The notes beneath the pieces were generated by a model, which saw only the letters and a program-made list of their open reading frames with translations, searched no databases and was not told the DNA's origin. Positions 1 through 7,047 of a DNA stretch of 32,353 nt are shown here, one piece after another. The first letter of the stretch is position 1, and every line of letters begins with the position of its first letter. Source of the DNA: Akkermansia muciniphila. Its GTDB lineage: Bacteria > Verrucomicrobiota > Verrucomicrobiia > Verrucomicrobiales > Akkermansiaceae. A program made the position numbers and the translations under genes. The stretch covers positions 1-32,353 of the forward strand of contig CAMDLP010000035.1 in the NCBI GenBank assembly GCA_945901795.1, in the 5' to 3' direction.

Positions 1-41
1 GGTCCCACACCACCCTGCGTACGGCTCCGTACAGGGCGGTT
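1..41 (-). ncRNA. Group II intron 3' hairpin (domain V-like), partial
   Basis: Read on the minus strand just after the maturase stop codon, this stretch folds as an outer stem CCGCCCTG/CAGGGTGG enclosing an inner TACGG-AG-CCGTA hairpin, followed by GTGTGGGA. A hairpin of this style directly after the maturase stop is typical of the 3' end of bacterial group II introns (domain V/VI). The window edge cuts it, so the intron-exon junction cannot be seen. The assignment rests on position next to the maturase fragment and on the stem pattern. Confidence 0.55.
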
Positions 42-45
42 CCAA

Positions 46-381
46 TCAGACTCGGGCATCAGGCCCGTAGTGAAGTTTGATCCAGATGGCTCTCAGATCG
101 GGAACTCCTTGTTCCTCCAACCAACGGTTGTTGAGCGCGAATCGCACAATTTCATTCTGACTCATCCGCCAGTAGCCTTTGCGGCTCCGCGTCGCCATGT
201 GCACTGTTTCGGGATCTGCTCCCAATGCCAACAGGTGACGGCGGCGCGTGCGCGGCTGCTTCCACTGCTTCCAATAATACAACCTCACCCGCGGCCTGAC
301 CCATACCGACAGCGCCAGCACCTCCTTGTAGGTGGAGCTGAGCTTGTAGTAGTTGAGCCAACCGCGAGTGTATAAATTCAG
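46..381 (-). pseudogene. Group II intron reverse transcriptase/maturase, C-terminal fragment
   Basis: The open frame runs from after an in-frame TGA (382-384) to the TGA at 46-48. It starts in the middle of a conserved segment (YTRGWLNYYKLSS) that leads into the group II intron maturase-specific domain. Visible hallmarks are RLYYWKQWKQPRTRRRHL, SRKGYWRMS and a terminal WLEEQGVPDLRAIW-type segment. A full maturase has about 400-500 residues with an upstream reverse transcriptase domain; only about 110 residues remain, so the gene is 5'-truncated and not functional as RT. Upstream sequence on the minus strand (above 384) shows no RT motifs. The retained 3' RNA hairpin next to it fits a decayed intron. 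Confidence 0.8.
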
Positions 382-429
382 TCATGGCTTTGCCGGTCGT
401 CCCCAGGGCGATCAAGCTAGGGATTTTTG

Positions 430-539
430 AACCGCGAATGGACGCCAATCGACGCGAATGAAGATGATTTTTGAATGAAACTTCTGATTCTAAGAATTAA
501 GTTCTGAAAATTCGCGTCGATTGGCGTCCATTCGCGGTT
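430..539. repeat. 30-bp perfect inverted repeat with 50-nt loop
   Basis: Arm 430-459 (begins AACCGCGAATGGACGCC) is the exact reverse complement of arm 510-539 (ends GGCGTCCATTCGCGGTT). The 50-nt A/T-rich loop between has no ORF. Each arm is built from repeated GCGAAT/GGACGC-like words. It lies between the intron remnant and the next gene. It could be a small non-autonomous mobile repeat or a bidirectional terminator-like hairpin. A loosely similar word pattern (CACGGATGAACTCGGATGGAC) occurs at 15606-15626. Confidence 0.85.
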
Positions 540-610
540 AAATTCACATCGAGTTATTGTGGCTTCTCCCTAGCTTGATCGGCGTGCGGTTATTACCCGA
601 GTCTGGAAAC

Positions 611-639
611 TTGACAAAAAGCTCGAATCCATTTCGCCT
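611..639 (+). promoter_or_regulatory. Possible sigma70-type promoter for the membrane protein/radical SAM cassette
   Basis: A perfect TTGACA at 611-616 is followed after 17 bp by TCGCCT at 634-639, a weak -10. The predicted start lies around 646, upstream of the ATG at 658. The -35 is strong and the -10 poor, so this is tentative. Confidence 0.3.
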
Positions 640-657
640 CACTGCCAGCTTTTCACC

Positions 658-993
658 ATGAGCGAACCACAGGAAATCCCCCCGCCGCTGCCGCTGGCCG
701 TCATTCCGAGAACGCCTCTGTGGATCGCGTTTTCCGTCCCGCCGGTTGCGATTCTCGCTGGCAATCTCATCGCCAGTTTCTATCGGACTCCAAACGACTA
801 CGGCACCTCCTTCCTGTGGGTTCCCATCGTCGTCTTTTTCCTCATCATCGCTTGCCTGCCCTTGTTCCATCGGGCGATCGGAAGTCGTTACCGCGGGCGC
901 TCCCTGGTGTTTCTCGACTGTGGCTATTTCCTCGGCCAGGTCATCGTTTGCCTCTCGCTGTGGGTGGGCTCCTGCATGCTTTTTTTCAGTTGA
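658..993 (+). CDS. Small hypothetical membrane protein, first gene of a radical SAM cassette
   Basis: A 111-residue protein with a proline-rich N-terminus (about residues 1-20) and three hydrophobic stretches, at about 22-40, 52-69 and 90-110, suggesting an inner-membrane protein with three transmembrane helices. No family is recognised and no catalytic motif is evident. The stop codon (991-993) is 3 nt before the ATG of the radical SAM gene, so the two are almost certainly cotranscribed. No clear Shine-Dalgarno site precedes the ATG. A role in anchoring or assisting the next two gene products is inference from context only. Confidence 0.7.
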   Translation: MSEPQEIPPPLPLAVIPRTPLWIAFSVPPVAILAGNLIASFYRTPNDYGTSFLWVPIVVFFLIIACLPLFHRAIGSRYRGRSLVFLDCGYFLGQVIVCLSLWVGSCMLFFS

Positions 994-996
994 CCC

Positions 997-2349
997 ATGC
1001 CATTCCCTATCCTCAAGGAATCCCTGAAACAGACCACCTCGCGCTGCCCGACCTGTCAGGCCGCGGTGCCAGCGGAGGTTTGGAAAACCACGGGCACCCC
1101 GGCGAAGGTCTATCTGACACGGACCTGCGCCGAACACGGCGAGGCCACCGCCTGCATCGCCAGCGACGCGCGGTTCTACTGGCTGGCCAAGGGCGATCCG
1201 TCGAACGCCTGCGGCGCCGGCTGCGCGTGTTCCGCGGACCCGGCCGGAGTGACCGGCACGCTCGGCCGCAATGCCGGGGCGACGGTGCCGGAAGTGGAGG
1301 TGCTTTCCACCTGCCTCGCGCTGATCGAAATCGTCGATTCATGCAATCTCGCCTGTCCGACGTGCTTCGCGGATTCCCCGGTCGGCGCGGCGGGCGACCG
1401 CTTGAAGTCGCACTCGCTGGAATCGCTGCAAAGCCGCATCCGCGGCGTGATCGAGCGCAAGGGCAAGATCGAGCTGCTCCAACTCTCCGGCGGCGAACCT
1501 ACCCTGCATCCACAGTTTTTCGAGCTGGTCGATTGGATCCACGCCGAGCCGGGAATCGACTACTGCCTGGTGAACACCAACGGCGTGCGGATCGCGAAGG
1601 AAGACGGCTTTCTGGCAGAACTCGGCAAACGCGCGCGGCGCGGGAATTTCCAGCTCTACCTGCAATTCGACGGCCCGCAGGAAGCCGGCCAACACGAGCT
1701 GCGCGGCGGCGATTTCCGCGAGATGAAACGGGCCGCGATGGACCGCTGCGAGCGCGAGGAAATCCCGTTCACGCTGGCCATGACGGTGATGCGGGAAAAC
1801 CTGCCACACTTGTGGGACACCATCCTGACCGGCCTCGAATACACCGCCTGCCGCGGCGTCTCCTTCCAGCCGATGTTCCTCACCGGCCGCACGTCTGCTA
1901 CCGGAACCGAGCGACTTAACACCGCCGACATCATCCTCGGCGCGGTCGGGCAGGCCGCCGGCAAGCTCCGCTTCGAGGACTTCACGCCCCTGCCCTGCGG
2001 CGATCCGAACTGCGCGACGATCGGTTATCTGTTACGCACACCGCTCGGCGTGCGCAGCATTTCCGAGTTCATCGACTTCGCCAGCGTGCAAGGCTTCCTG
2101 CGCGACAAGGTCCGCTACGATCTATCCGACCTCATCCAGTGTGGCTGCGAGAACACCGAACTGGGAGAAATCCTGCATCGCTTCGAGATGAAGGAAAAGG
2201 ACGCCTTCCGCTTGTTCATCAAGCCGTTCATGGATGCCTGGACCTGGGACCAGGACCGCATCGACCGCTGCTGCACCCACGTCATCCGTCCGGACGGGAT
2301 GCTGGATTCGTTTTGCAGGTACTATGCGGCGGGAGGTGGGAGATCTTGA
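997..2349 (+). CDS. Radical SAM enzyme of the Tes/MJ0619-like class (possible lipid or pterin modification)
   Basis: 450 residues. The N-terminal zinc-ribbon-like region has C17-x2-C20, C44 and H47 (RTCAEHG), then a cysteine cluster C72/C76/C78. The radical SAM core has CNLACPTC (C116, C120, C123) to bind the [4Fe-4S] cluster and SAM, and SGGEP (164-168). The C-terminal part has C334/C339, C382/C384, RCCTHVIRPDG (C425, C426) and SFC (C440), suggesting auxiliary iron-sulfur clusters. This layout, including the CC-h-pdG-FC ending, is known from the family of archaeal tetraether synthase Tes and methanopterin methyltransferase MJ0619. It overlaps the Lgt-like gene by 4 nt (TTGA). The Lgt-like neighbour makes a membrane-lipid substrate attractive, but that is inference. 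A peptide- or cofactor-modifying role is also possible. Confidence 0.85.
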   Translation: MPFPILKESLKQTTSRCPTCQAAVPAEVWKTTGTPAKVYLTRTCAEHGEATACIASDARFYWLAKGDPSNACGAGCACSADPAGVTGTLGRNAGATVPEVEVLSTCLALIEIVDSCNLACPTCFADSPVGAAGDRLKSHSLESLQSRIRGVIERKGKIELLQLSGGEPTLHPQFFELVDWIHAEPGIDYCLVNTNGVRIAKEDGFLAELGKRARRGNFQLYLQFDGPQEAGQHELRGGDFREMKRAAMDRCEREEIPFTLAMTVMRENLPHLWDTILTGLEYTACRGVSFQPMFLTGRTSATGTERLNTADIILGAVGQAAGKLRFEDFTPLPCGDPNCATIGYLLRTPLGVRSISEFIDFASVQGFLRDKVRYDLSDLIQCGCENTELGEILHRFEMKEKDAFRLFIKPFMDAWTWDQDRIDRCCTHVIRPDGMLDSFCRYYAAGGGRS

Positions 2350-3020
2350 ACACACCCACCGGCTCGCCGATCTACGCAACGATGCTCCTCCTCGGCATCG
2401 CGTGGGGCGCAGTATATTGGTTCCGCGAGTCGAAGAAAGATGGCCGGGTCGCGTTGATTTACGCGGCGGGTCTGGCGGGAGCCTTCGCCGGGGCGAAACT
2501 GGCGTTTTTGTTCGCGGAAGGCTGGCTGCATTTCCACGATCCGAACCGTTGGGTCGTTTGGCTTTCCGGCAAGTCGATCATGGGCGCGCTGCCCGGTGGC
2601 TGGCTCGGCGTGGAGATCGCAAAGAAGACACTCGGCTACCGCGAAAGCACGGGCGACCGGTTCGCGATGCTGCTGCCGGTGCCACTGATTCTCGGGCGGA
2701 TCGGCTGCCTGAGCGCCGGGTGCTGCGGCGGGATAGTGTGCGCGTTCGGGCGCTGGCCGTCGGTGCAGGTGGAAATCGGCTTCCAGGTGGTGGCGATGAT
2801 TGCCCTGTGCCGGATGCGGCGGAAGCATTGGCAACCGGGCCAGCATTTCCACCTCTATCTCATCGGCTACGGCTTGTTCCGCTTCGGGCATGAATTCCTG
2901 CGCGCGACGCCGAAGCCATTCCTCGGCTTGTCAGGCTATCAGCTCCTCGGGCTGCTAACGGCGATCGCTGCCATGCTGGCGTATCGGAAACGACGGATCA
3001 AAGAAGACGGCTCTGATTAG
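2346..3020 (+). CDS. Lgt-like membrane protein (prolipoprotein diacylglyceryl transferase-related)
   Basis: 224 residues if started at the TTG at 2346. A GGAGG at 2332-2336, 9 nt upstream, supports this start; an ATG at 2382 is the alternative. Several transmembrane helices are evident. The motif GRIGCLSAGCCGG matches the place of the Lgt signature GRxGNFxN, keeping the arginine but replacing the asparagine with cysteine. The later YGLFRFGHEFLR matches the YGxxRFxxEFxR segment of Lgt. The protein is therefore an Lgt-superfamily paralogue and probably not the housekeeping Lgt, whose asparagine is conserved. Translational coupling with the radical SAM gene suggests the two act on the same membrane lipid or lipoprotein; this is inference. 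Confidence 0.8.
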   Translation: MNTPTGSPIYATMLLLGIAWGAVYWFRESKKDGRVALIYAAGLAGAFAGAKLAFLFAEGWLHFHDPNRWVVWLSGKSIMGALPGGWLGVEIAKKTLGYRESTGDRFAMLLPVPLILGRIGCLSAGCCGGIVCAFGRWPSVQVEIGFQVVAMIALCRMRRKHWQPGQHFHLYLIGYGLFRFGHEFLRATPKPFLGLSGYQLLGLLTAIAAMLAYRKRRIKEDGSD

Positions 3021-3165
3021 AAAATATTTGTCAGGATTGATGAGGGATCAGCAAGAGCAAACCCCGAAGATCACCCGCTCGTGAACGATCGGGTTGATGC
3101 CTTCACTAAAAACATGAAAACCGGTCACCTTCCGCAAATTTATAAAAAACCACCGAAATAAGCGC

Positions 3166-3196
3166 TTGACGCAGCCAAAATATTAAAATTTATTAA
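3166..3196 (+). promoter_or_regulatory. Possible promoter for the EF-hand gene
   Basis: TTGACG at 3166-3171 precedes the A/T-rich run 3181-3197. Candidate -10 hexamers are TTTATT (3189-3194, 17-bp spacer) and TATTAA (3191-3196, 19-bp spacer, 6 nt before the ATG). No Shine-Dalgarno site lies between it and the ATG at 3203, so a leaderless or near-leaderless transcript is possible. Confidence 0.4.
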
Positions 3197-3202
3197 GTAG
3201 CT

Positions 3203-3787
3203 ATGAAACAACACCCTTATCGTAAACTTATTATTACCGCAGCCCTGGGGATCAGCGCCATCACCGCCACTGCAGTCGCTGCTCCAAAGCCACCGAAAAT
3301 CAAGATTCCAAAGCATGAAAGCGAATTCGCGAAAGCGGATGCCGACAAGAGCGGCAGCCTCAATATCTTCGAATTCGCCAAAACCCAAGGCCCCGGCACC
3401 CCATTGGTCGAGGTCCGCAAGCGGTTCCTACCCATCGACGTTTCCGGAGCCTTTGAGGTCGTGATCGATCCCGTCACCAACCTACCTGCGGTGGACCCGG
3501 TCACGGGAGAACCCGTCGTCGGCGCATCCATCCCGGACGGATTCATCACCCTGAATGAGTTGAACGCCTATCGCGCCCTCAAGACCAAGATAAAGTCCAA
3601 GCTCTCGAAATTCGAGCTCGCGGACTTCAATGGCGACGGCTTTCTGGACCCGATTGAGTTTGGTTACCTCGTCTCGCCCCGCGTGAAAATCGACAACGTC
3701 CTCCGGAATTTCGACAAACGCGACACCGACGATAACGATTTACTCAGTGAGGAAGAGTTCGACTCGGATCTCACCACCCAAGCGTGA
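3203..3787 (+). CDS. Secreted EF-hand calcium-binding protein
   Basis: 194 residues. Residues 1-27 form a signal peptide (basic start, hydrophobic core, ATAVAA cleavage region), so the mature protein is periplasmic or exported. Canonical EF-hand loops are at 46-57 (DADKSGSLNIFE), 141-152 (DFNGDGFLDPIE) and 174-185 (DTDDNDLLSEEE). A fourth loop seems split: D79-V-S81-G82 resembles its first half and D112-G-F-I-T-L-N-E119 its second half, with about 29 residues inserted between. The binding partner is unknown; such proteins are common in planctomycete and verrucomicrobial secretomes. It is a single-gene unit, convergent with the ribosomal protein operon. Confidence 0.85.
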   Translation: MKQHPYRKLIITAALGISAITATAVAAPKPPKIKIPKHESEFAKADADKSGSLNIFEFAKTQGPGTPLVEVRKRFLPIDVSGAFEVVIDPVTNLPAVDPVTGEPVVGASIPDGFITLNELNAYRALKTKIKSKLSKFELADFNGDGFLDPIEFGYLVSPRVKIDNVLRNFDKRDTDDNDLLSEEEFDSDLTTQA

Positions 3788-3793
3788 TCCCAT

Positions 3794-3810
3794 GAGCGCG
3801 GGCGCTCTTT
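3794..3810 (+). terminator. Short hairpin after the EF-hand gene
   Basis: GAGCG-CGGG-CGCTC followed by TTTC lies 6 nt after the stop codon. The 5-bp GC-rich stem and short T run make a weak intrinsic terminator candidate. Confidence 0.35.
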
Positions 3811-3955
3811 CAACTTGTTCAAAATCGGAATGGTTGATTGGGCGCTCAGCCTTTCTATGATCATTCTGAAAACCCGGTTAACTTCCGGAAGCAGCGGCAA
3901 CTCGCCGCCTTCATGGCAAACAAAGCTGCCGGTTTTTCAAAATAAGGATCCACAC

Positions 3956-3991
3956 AAAAAAGCGCCCAGACTTTCGTCAGGGCGCTTTTAT
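3956..3991 (-). terminator. Intrinsic terminator of the rpsM-rpsK-rpsD operon
   Basis: On the minus strand AAAAGCGCCC (3989-3980) pairs with GGGCGCTTTT (3967-3958), and the loop contains a further GAC/GTC pairing. The stem is followed by a T run ending at 3956. On the plus strand the same hairpin is followed by only TTTTA, so it may act in both directions between convergent genes. It lies about 30 nt after the rpsD stop codon, showing that rpoA does not follow in this operon. Confidence 0.85.
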
Positions 3992-4017
3992 TAATAACCA
4001 AACCGGCGGATGCCGGA

Positions 4018-4629
4018 TTAGCGGGAGTAAAGTTCGACGATGAGCTGCTCGTTGACGAGCGGGTCGATGTCTTCGCGGTCCGGAATGCGGGAAACCGTGG
4101 CTTCGAGCTTGTCCTTGTCCACCGTGAGCCAGTCCTTGATAGACATGGCCTGCGTGAGGTCGGTCATGCGGTTCACGAGTTGTTGCGAGGAAGGACGGGC
4201 ACCGACTTTGATCACGTCGCCCGGCTTCACTTGGAAGCTGGCGATGTCAACGGTGCGGCCATTCACAAGGATGTGACCGTGATTGACAGCTTGACGCGCA
4301 GCCTGGCGGCTGTTGCCGAAGCCAGCGCGGTAAACCACGTTGTCGAGACGGCATTCCAGAAGTTGGAGAAGGATCACACCGGTGATGCCACGGCGGCGGG
4401 AAGCCTCTTCGTAGTAACCGCGGAATTGCTTTTCGAGCACACCGTATTGGAAACGAAGCTTCTGCTTTTCGCCGAGGGCGACGGAGTATTCACTCTTCTT
4501 CTTACGACCGGCACGGACGCCGTGCTGGCCGGGTGGGAAGTTGCGGCGTTCAAATGCCTTGGATGGGCCAAAGAGGGAGACACCGAAGCGGCGGCTGATC
4601 TTTGCGCGTGGACCTGTATAACGTGCCAT
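4018..4629 (-). CDS. rpsD: 30S ribosomal protein S4
   Basis: 203 residues, the usual length. The N-terminus MARYTGPRAKISRRFG and the FPPGQHG segment are typical of bacterial S4. The S4 RNA-binding domain is visible around residues 92-155 (LECRLDNVVYRAGFG, then INHG-like HILVNG). No N-terminal cysteine zinc knuckle is present, so this is the zinc-free form. S4 starts 30S assembly by binding 16S rRNA, and in many bacteria it represses its own operon. It is the last gene of the three-gene operon, 24 nt after rpsK, and is followed directly by a terminator. Confidence 0.97.
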   Translation of the reverse strand: MARYTGPRAKISRRFGVSLFGPSKAFERRNFPPGQHGVRAGRKKKSEYSVALGEKQKLRFQYGVLEKQFRGYYEEASRRRGITGVILLQLLECRLDNVVYRAGFGNSRQAARQAVNHGHILVNGRTVDIASFQVKPGDVIKVGARPSSQQLVNRMTDLTQAMSIKDWLTVDKDKLEATVSRIPDREDIDPLVNEQLIVELYSR

Positions 4630-4653
4630 ATAAGAATTTCTAAAAAGGTTGGA

Positions 4654-5208
4654 TTAGACGCGGCGGGCCTTTTTAGGGCGGCAACCGTTGTGAGGGATTG
4701 GAGTCACGTCGCGAATCGAAAGAATTTCCAGACCGAGACCTTGGACAGCACGCACGGCGGATTCGCGGCCGGAGCCTGGACCCTTCACACGGACATCCAC
4801 TTCCTTGAGACCGTGTCCCATCGCTTGGCGGCAGGCATCTTGCGAAACCACCTGAGCGGCGTAGGCCGTGCTCTTGCGGGAACCCTTGAAGCCCATCTTG
4901 CCGGCGCTCGACCAACCAATGGCATTGCCACTTGGATCCGTCACGCTGACGAGGGTGTTGTTGAAAGTGGCAGTCACGTGAACAATGCCGCGGGTGATAT
5001 TCTTCGAGCCTTTGGCCTTGTGAATCTTGATCTCTTCCTCGCCTCCGCCGATTTCGGCGAAGATGTCGCGCTTGGCGTCCTTTTTCGGTGCCTCTCCAAT
5101 TGGAGTGGAGGCGGCCGCTTCAGGAGCAGGAGTGGTGGCGGGTACTGGAGCTGCTACGGGCTCAACCGCCGGAATTTCGGCGGAATTTTGGTTGGTTTCT
5201 TCAGACAT
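4654..5208 (-). CDS. rpsK: 30S ribosomal protein S11 with N-terminal extension
   Basis: 184 residues against about 128 in E. coli. The core begins near residue 62 ([20 protein letters not shown]) and continues through [20 protein letters not shown] to the basic C-terminus [11 protein letters not shown], all typical of S11. The extra 60 N-terminal residues are rich in Ala, Pro and Glu (residues 1-38) followed by a [18 protein letters not shown] linker, so they are probably disordered and acidic. The start at 5208 is the only plausible ATG that keeps the extension open, and it sits 12 nt after rpsM. The role of the extension is unknown; a translation start near residue 55 would give a standard-length protein but lacks an ATG. 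Confidence 0.95.
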   Translation of the reverse strand: MSEETNQNSAEIPAVEPVAAPVPATTPAPEAAASTPIGEAPKKDAKRDIFAEIGGGEEEIKIHKAKGSKNITRGIVHVTATFNNTLVSVTDPSGNAIGWSSAGKMGFKGSRKSTAYAAQVVSQDACRQAMGHGLKEVDVRVKGPGSGRESAVRAVQGLGLEILSIRDVTPIPHNGCRPKKARRV

Positions 5209-5220
5209 GATTACAAAAAA

Positions 5221-5589
5221 TTACTTCTTAACGCCGACCGTCTTCTTCTTGCCCTTGCGGGTGCGGGCGTTGGTGCGGGTGCGTTGGCCACGGACCGGCA
5301 ATCCACGCTTGTGACGGATGCCACGATAGCAGTTGATGGAGGTCAGACGCTTGAGCTGGGATTGGCGCTCACGGCGAAGGTCGCCTTCGACGATGATCGA
5401 CTCGGACGTGATCACCTGGGCGATGCGGACCAATTGATCCTCGCTGAGTTGTCCGGTGCGGATGTTGGGGTCGACTCCTGCGTGCTCGAGGATCTTGGCC
5501 GCCGTAGGGCGACCGATGCCAAACATGTAGGGCAGAGAAGCTTCGATGCGCTTCTCATTGGGAATTTCAATGCCTAGGATACGTGCCAT
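5221..5589 (-). CDS. rpsM: 30S ribosomal protein S13
   Basis: 122 residues, normal length. It starts [16 protein letters not shown], carries the helix-two-turn-helix segment and ends in the basic tail typical of S13 ([21 protein letters not shown]), which contacts the 30S head and P-site tRNA. First gene of the operon. Upstream on the minus strand is a leader of about 60 nt and a recognisable promoter. No rpmJ or secY is present upstream, so the usual alpha operon is reduced to S13-S11-S4 here. Confidence 0.97.
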   Translation of the reverse strand: MARILGIEIPNEKRIEASLPYMFGIGRPTAAKILEHAGVDPNIRTGQLSEDQLVRIAQVITSESIIVEGDLRRERQSQLKRLTSINCYRGIRHKRGLPVRGQRTRTNARTRKGKKKTVGVKK

Positions 5590-5656
5590 GATGTGCGTGA
5601 TTTCGCGTGACCACGTGAGAACGTCCAGACTACTCTGGCGGCTCCGCGGGGCGGGT

Positions 5657-5684
5657 GATTTAGCAGACCGCCGGGGGCTGGCAA
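5657..5684 (-). promoter_or_regulatory. Promoter of the rpsM operon
   Basis: On the minus strand TTGCCA (5684-5679) and TAAATC (5662-5657) are separated by 16 bp. The predicted transcription start near 5650 leaves a leader of about 60 nt before the rpsM ATG at 5589. No clear Shine-Dalgarno site is visible in the leader. Confidence 0.55.
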
Positions 5685-5796
5685 GCGGGAAATGGAAAAT
5701 TTCTCGGTTTTACTCCAAAGCGGCGTGGCGGCGATCACCGGTCGCCGCGAGATCCTTTCTGGACAAAGCCAAGGCAGCTCTTAGTTTTCACGCACT

Positions 5797-5802
5797 TACA
5801 TT
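5797..5802 (+). promoter_or_regulatory. -10-like element directly upstream of the MoxR gene
   Basis: TACATT lies exactly 6 nt before the ATG at 5809, the same placement seen at several other genes in this window. A matching -35 is not clear. If real, the mRNA would begin at or next to the start codon. Confidence 0.4.
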
Positions 5803-5808
5803 GCACCC

Positions 5809-6831
5809 ATGGAATTCCCAAACGACTTGAGCACTCAACTTCCCCCCGACGACGTCGCCGCCATCGATGAACTCGGAAAAACCTACCAAGCCTTCCGCGC
5901 CGAACTCGGAAAAGCCATCGTCGGCCAGGAGCTGGTCATCGAACAACTCGCCATCTGCCTGTTCGCCCGCGGCCACGCGCTGCTGATGGGTGTCCCCGGT
6001 CTCGCCAAAACCCTGCTGGTTTCCTCGGTCGCACAGACTTTCGACCTTTCGTTCAACCGCATCCAGTTCACGCCCGACCTGATGCCCGCCGATATCACCG
6101 GCACCGACATCATCCAAGAATCCGGCGTCGGCGGCCGTCGCGAGTTCCAGTTCATCAAGGGCCCGGTCTTCGCCAACATCGTGCTCGCCGACGAAATCAA
6201 CCGCGCCCCGGCGAAAACCCAGTCCGCGATGCTCGAGGCGATGCAGGAAAACAAGGTCACCGTCCTCGGCAACACCTACACGCTGCAGCCGCCGTTTTTC
6301 GTCCTCGCGACCCAGAACCCGATCGAGCAGGAAGGCACCTATCCGCTGCCGGAAGCCCAGCTCGACCGCTTCATGTTCCTCATCGAGGTCGGCTATCCGT
6401 CCGCCGGCGAGGAGAAGGAAATCGCCCGCGCCACTACCGGCAGCGCGCGCCAAGCACTCAGCCACCTGCTGGACGGGGAAAAAGTCATCGCCTACCAGCA
6501 ACTCGTCCGCCGCGTCCCGGTCCCAGAACATTTATATGACTACGCGGTGAAAATCGTCCGCAAAACCCGCCCCGGCGAACCCGAGTCGCCGCAATGGATC
6601 AAGGACACCGTCGGCTGGGGTGCCGGCCCGCGCGCCGTGCAATACCTCATCCTCGGCGCGAAATCCCGCGCCGCCCTCCGCGGTGCCTACATGGCGTCGC
6701 TTGAAGACCTCGAAGCCATTGCCTCGTCGGTCCTCACCCACCGCGTCATCACGAATTTCTCCGCCGAGTCGCAAGGCATGACCTCCAAGAAAATCGTCGA
6801 GCGGCTCATCAGGGAGATGAGAGAAGATTGA
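5809..6831 (+). CDS. MoxR-family AAA+ ATPase
   Basis: 340 residues. Walker A is GVPGLAKT (61-68), Walker B VLADE (125-129) followed by INRAPAKTQSAMLEAM, sensor 1 ATQNP (167-171) and the AQLDRF segment (183-188). The C-terminal lid domain follows. These are hallmarks of MoxR, an AAA+ chaperone that partners with von Willebrand factor A (vWA) proteins in maturation or stress-response complexes at the membrane. It heads a series with DUF58 and two vWA membrane proteins, the classic arrangement. The stop codon overlaps the left arm of an inverted repeat (6831-6860), so the intergenic space to the DUF58 gene has been expanded to 239 bp by an inserted element. Confidence 0.95.
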   Translation: MEFPNDLSTQLPPDDVAAIDELGKTYQAFRAELGKAIVGQELVIEQLAICLFARGHALLMGVPGLAKTLLVSSVAQTFDLSFNRIQFTPDLMPADITGTDIIQESGVGGRREFQFIKGPVFANIVLADEINRAPAKTQSAMLEAMQENKVTVLGNTYTLQPPFFVLATQNPIEQEGTYPLPEAQLDRFMFLIEVGYPSAGEEKEIARATTGSARQALSHLLDGEKVIAYQQLVRRVPVPEHLYDYAVKIVRKTRPGEPESPQWIKDTVGWGAGPRAVQYLILGAKSRAALRGAYMASLEDLEAIASSVLTHRVITNFSAESQGMTSKKIVERLIREMRED

Positions 6832-6860
6832 GATTCAAGAGACCAGATTCAAGATTCAAG
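6831..6860 (+). repeat. Left arm of imperfect 30-bp inverted repeat
   Basis: The arm contains repeated AGATTCAAG words and is complementary to 7036-7065 at 25 of 30 positions by direct comparison. The two arms bracket the short four-helix-bundle-like ORF at 6886-7047. Confidence 0.7.
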
Positions 6861-6885
6861 ATTCAAGAAAGACTAAGAGTTTCCT

Positions 6886-7047
6886 ATGGACCATAATTTC
6901 GAAAATCTGGAAGTATGTCGCGAGTTAGAAATCGAACCATTCACCAACACCGACGCCATGATCGGAGAAACGCGTGAAATTTCCCGGATGCTCAGCGGTT
7001 TCATCGGTCACCTGAAGCCACCGTCTTCGCTCTCTATTGATTCTTGA
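6886..7047 (+). pseudogene. Internally deleted four-helix-bundle (23S rRNA IVS-type) protein remnant
   Basis: A 53-residue open frame starting MDHNFENLEV and ending with an EISRMLSGFIGHLK segment. These resemble the N-terminal (FENLEVW) and C-terminal (EI-ML-LI-LK) ends of the four-helix-bundle family of about 110-130 residues found in 23S rRNA intervening sequences and as scattered genomic ORFs. The middle, including the usual QLRRAAxSIxxNIAEG core, is missing, so the fold cannot form. It sits between two inverted-repeat arms within the MoxR-DUF58 intergenic region. The family assignment is from short end motifs only. Confidence 0.55.

Noticed and set aside
720-1919. A 399-codon plus-strand frame overlapping the radical SAM gene
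   Set aside because: The translation is Arg/Pro-rich low-complexity sequence, a shadow of the well-supported radical SAM frame.
2346-3020. Assigning this gene as the housekeeping lgt
   Set aside because: The conserved asparagine of the GRxGN motif is replaced by cysteine and the N-terminal HGGL-type motif is not evident, so only Lgt-like is justified.
4180-5577. A 465-codon plus-strand open frame across the ribosomal protein genes
   Set aside because: It is antisense to rpsD, rpsK and rpsM, which are unmistakable; the translation has no family features and arises from GC-rich codon bias.
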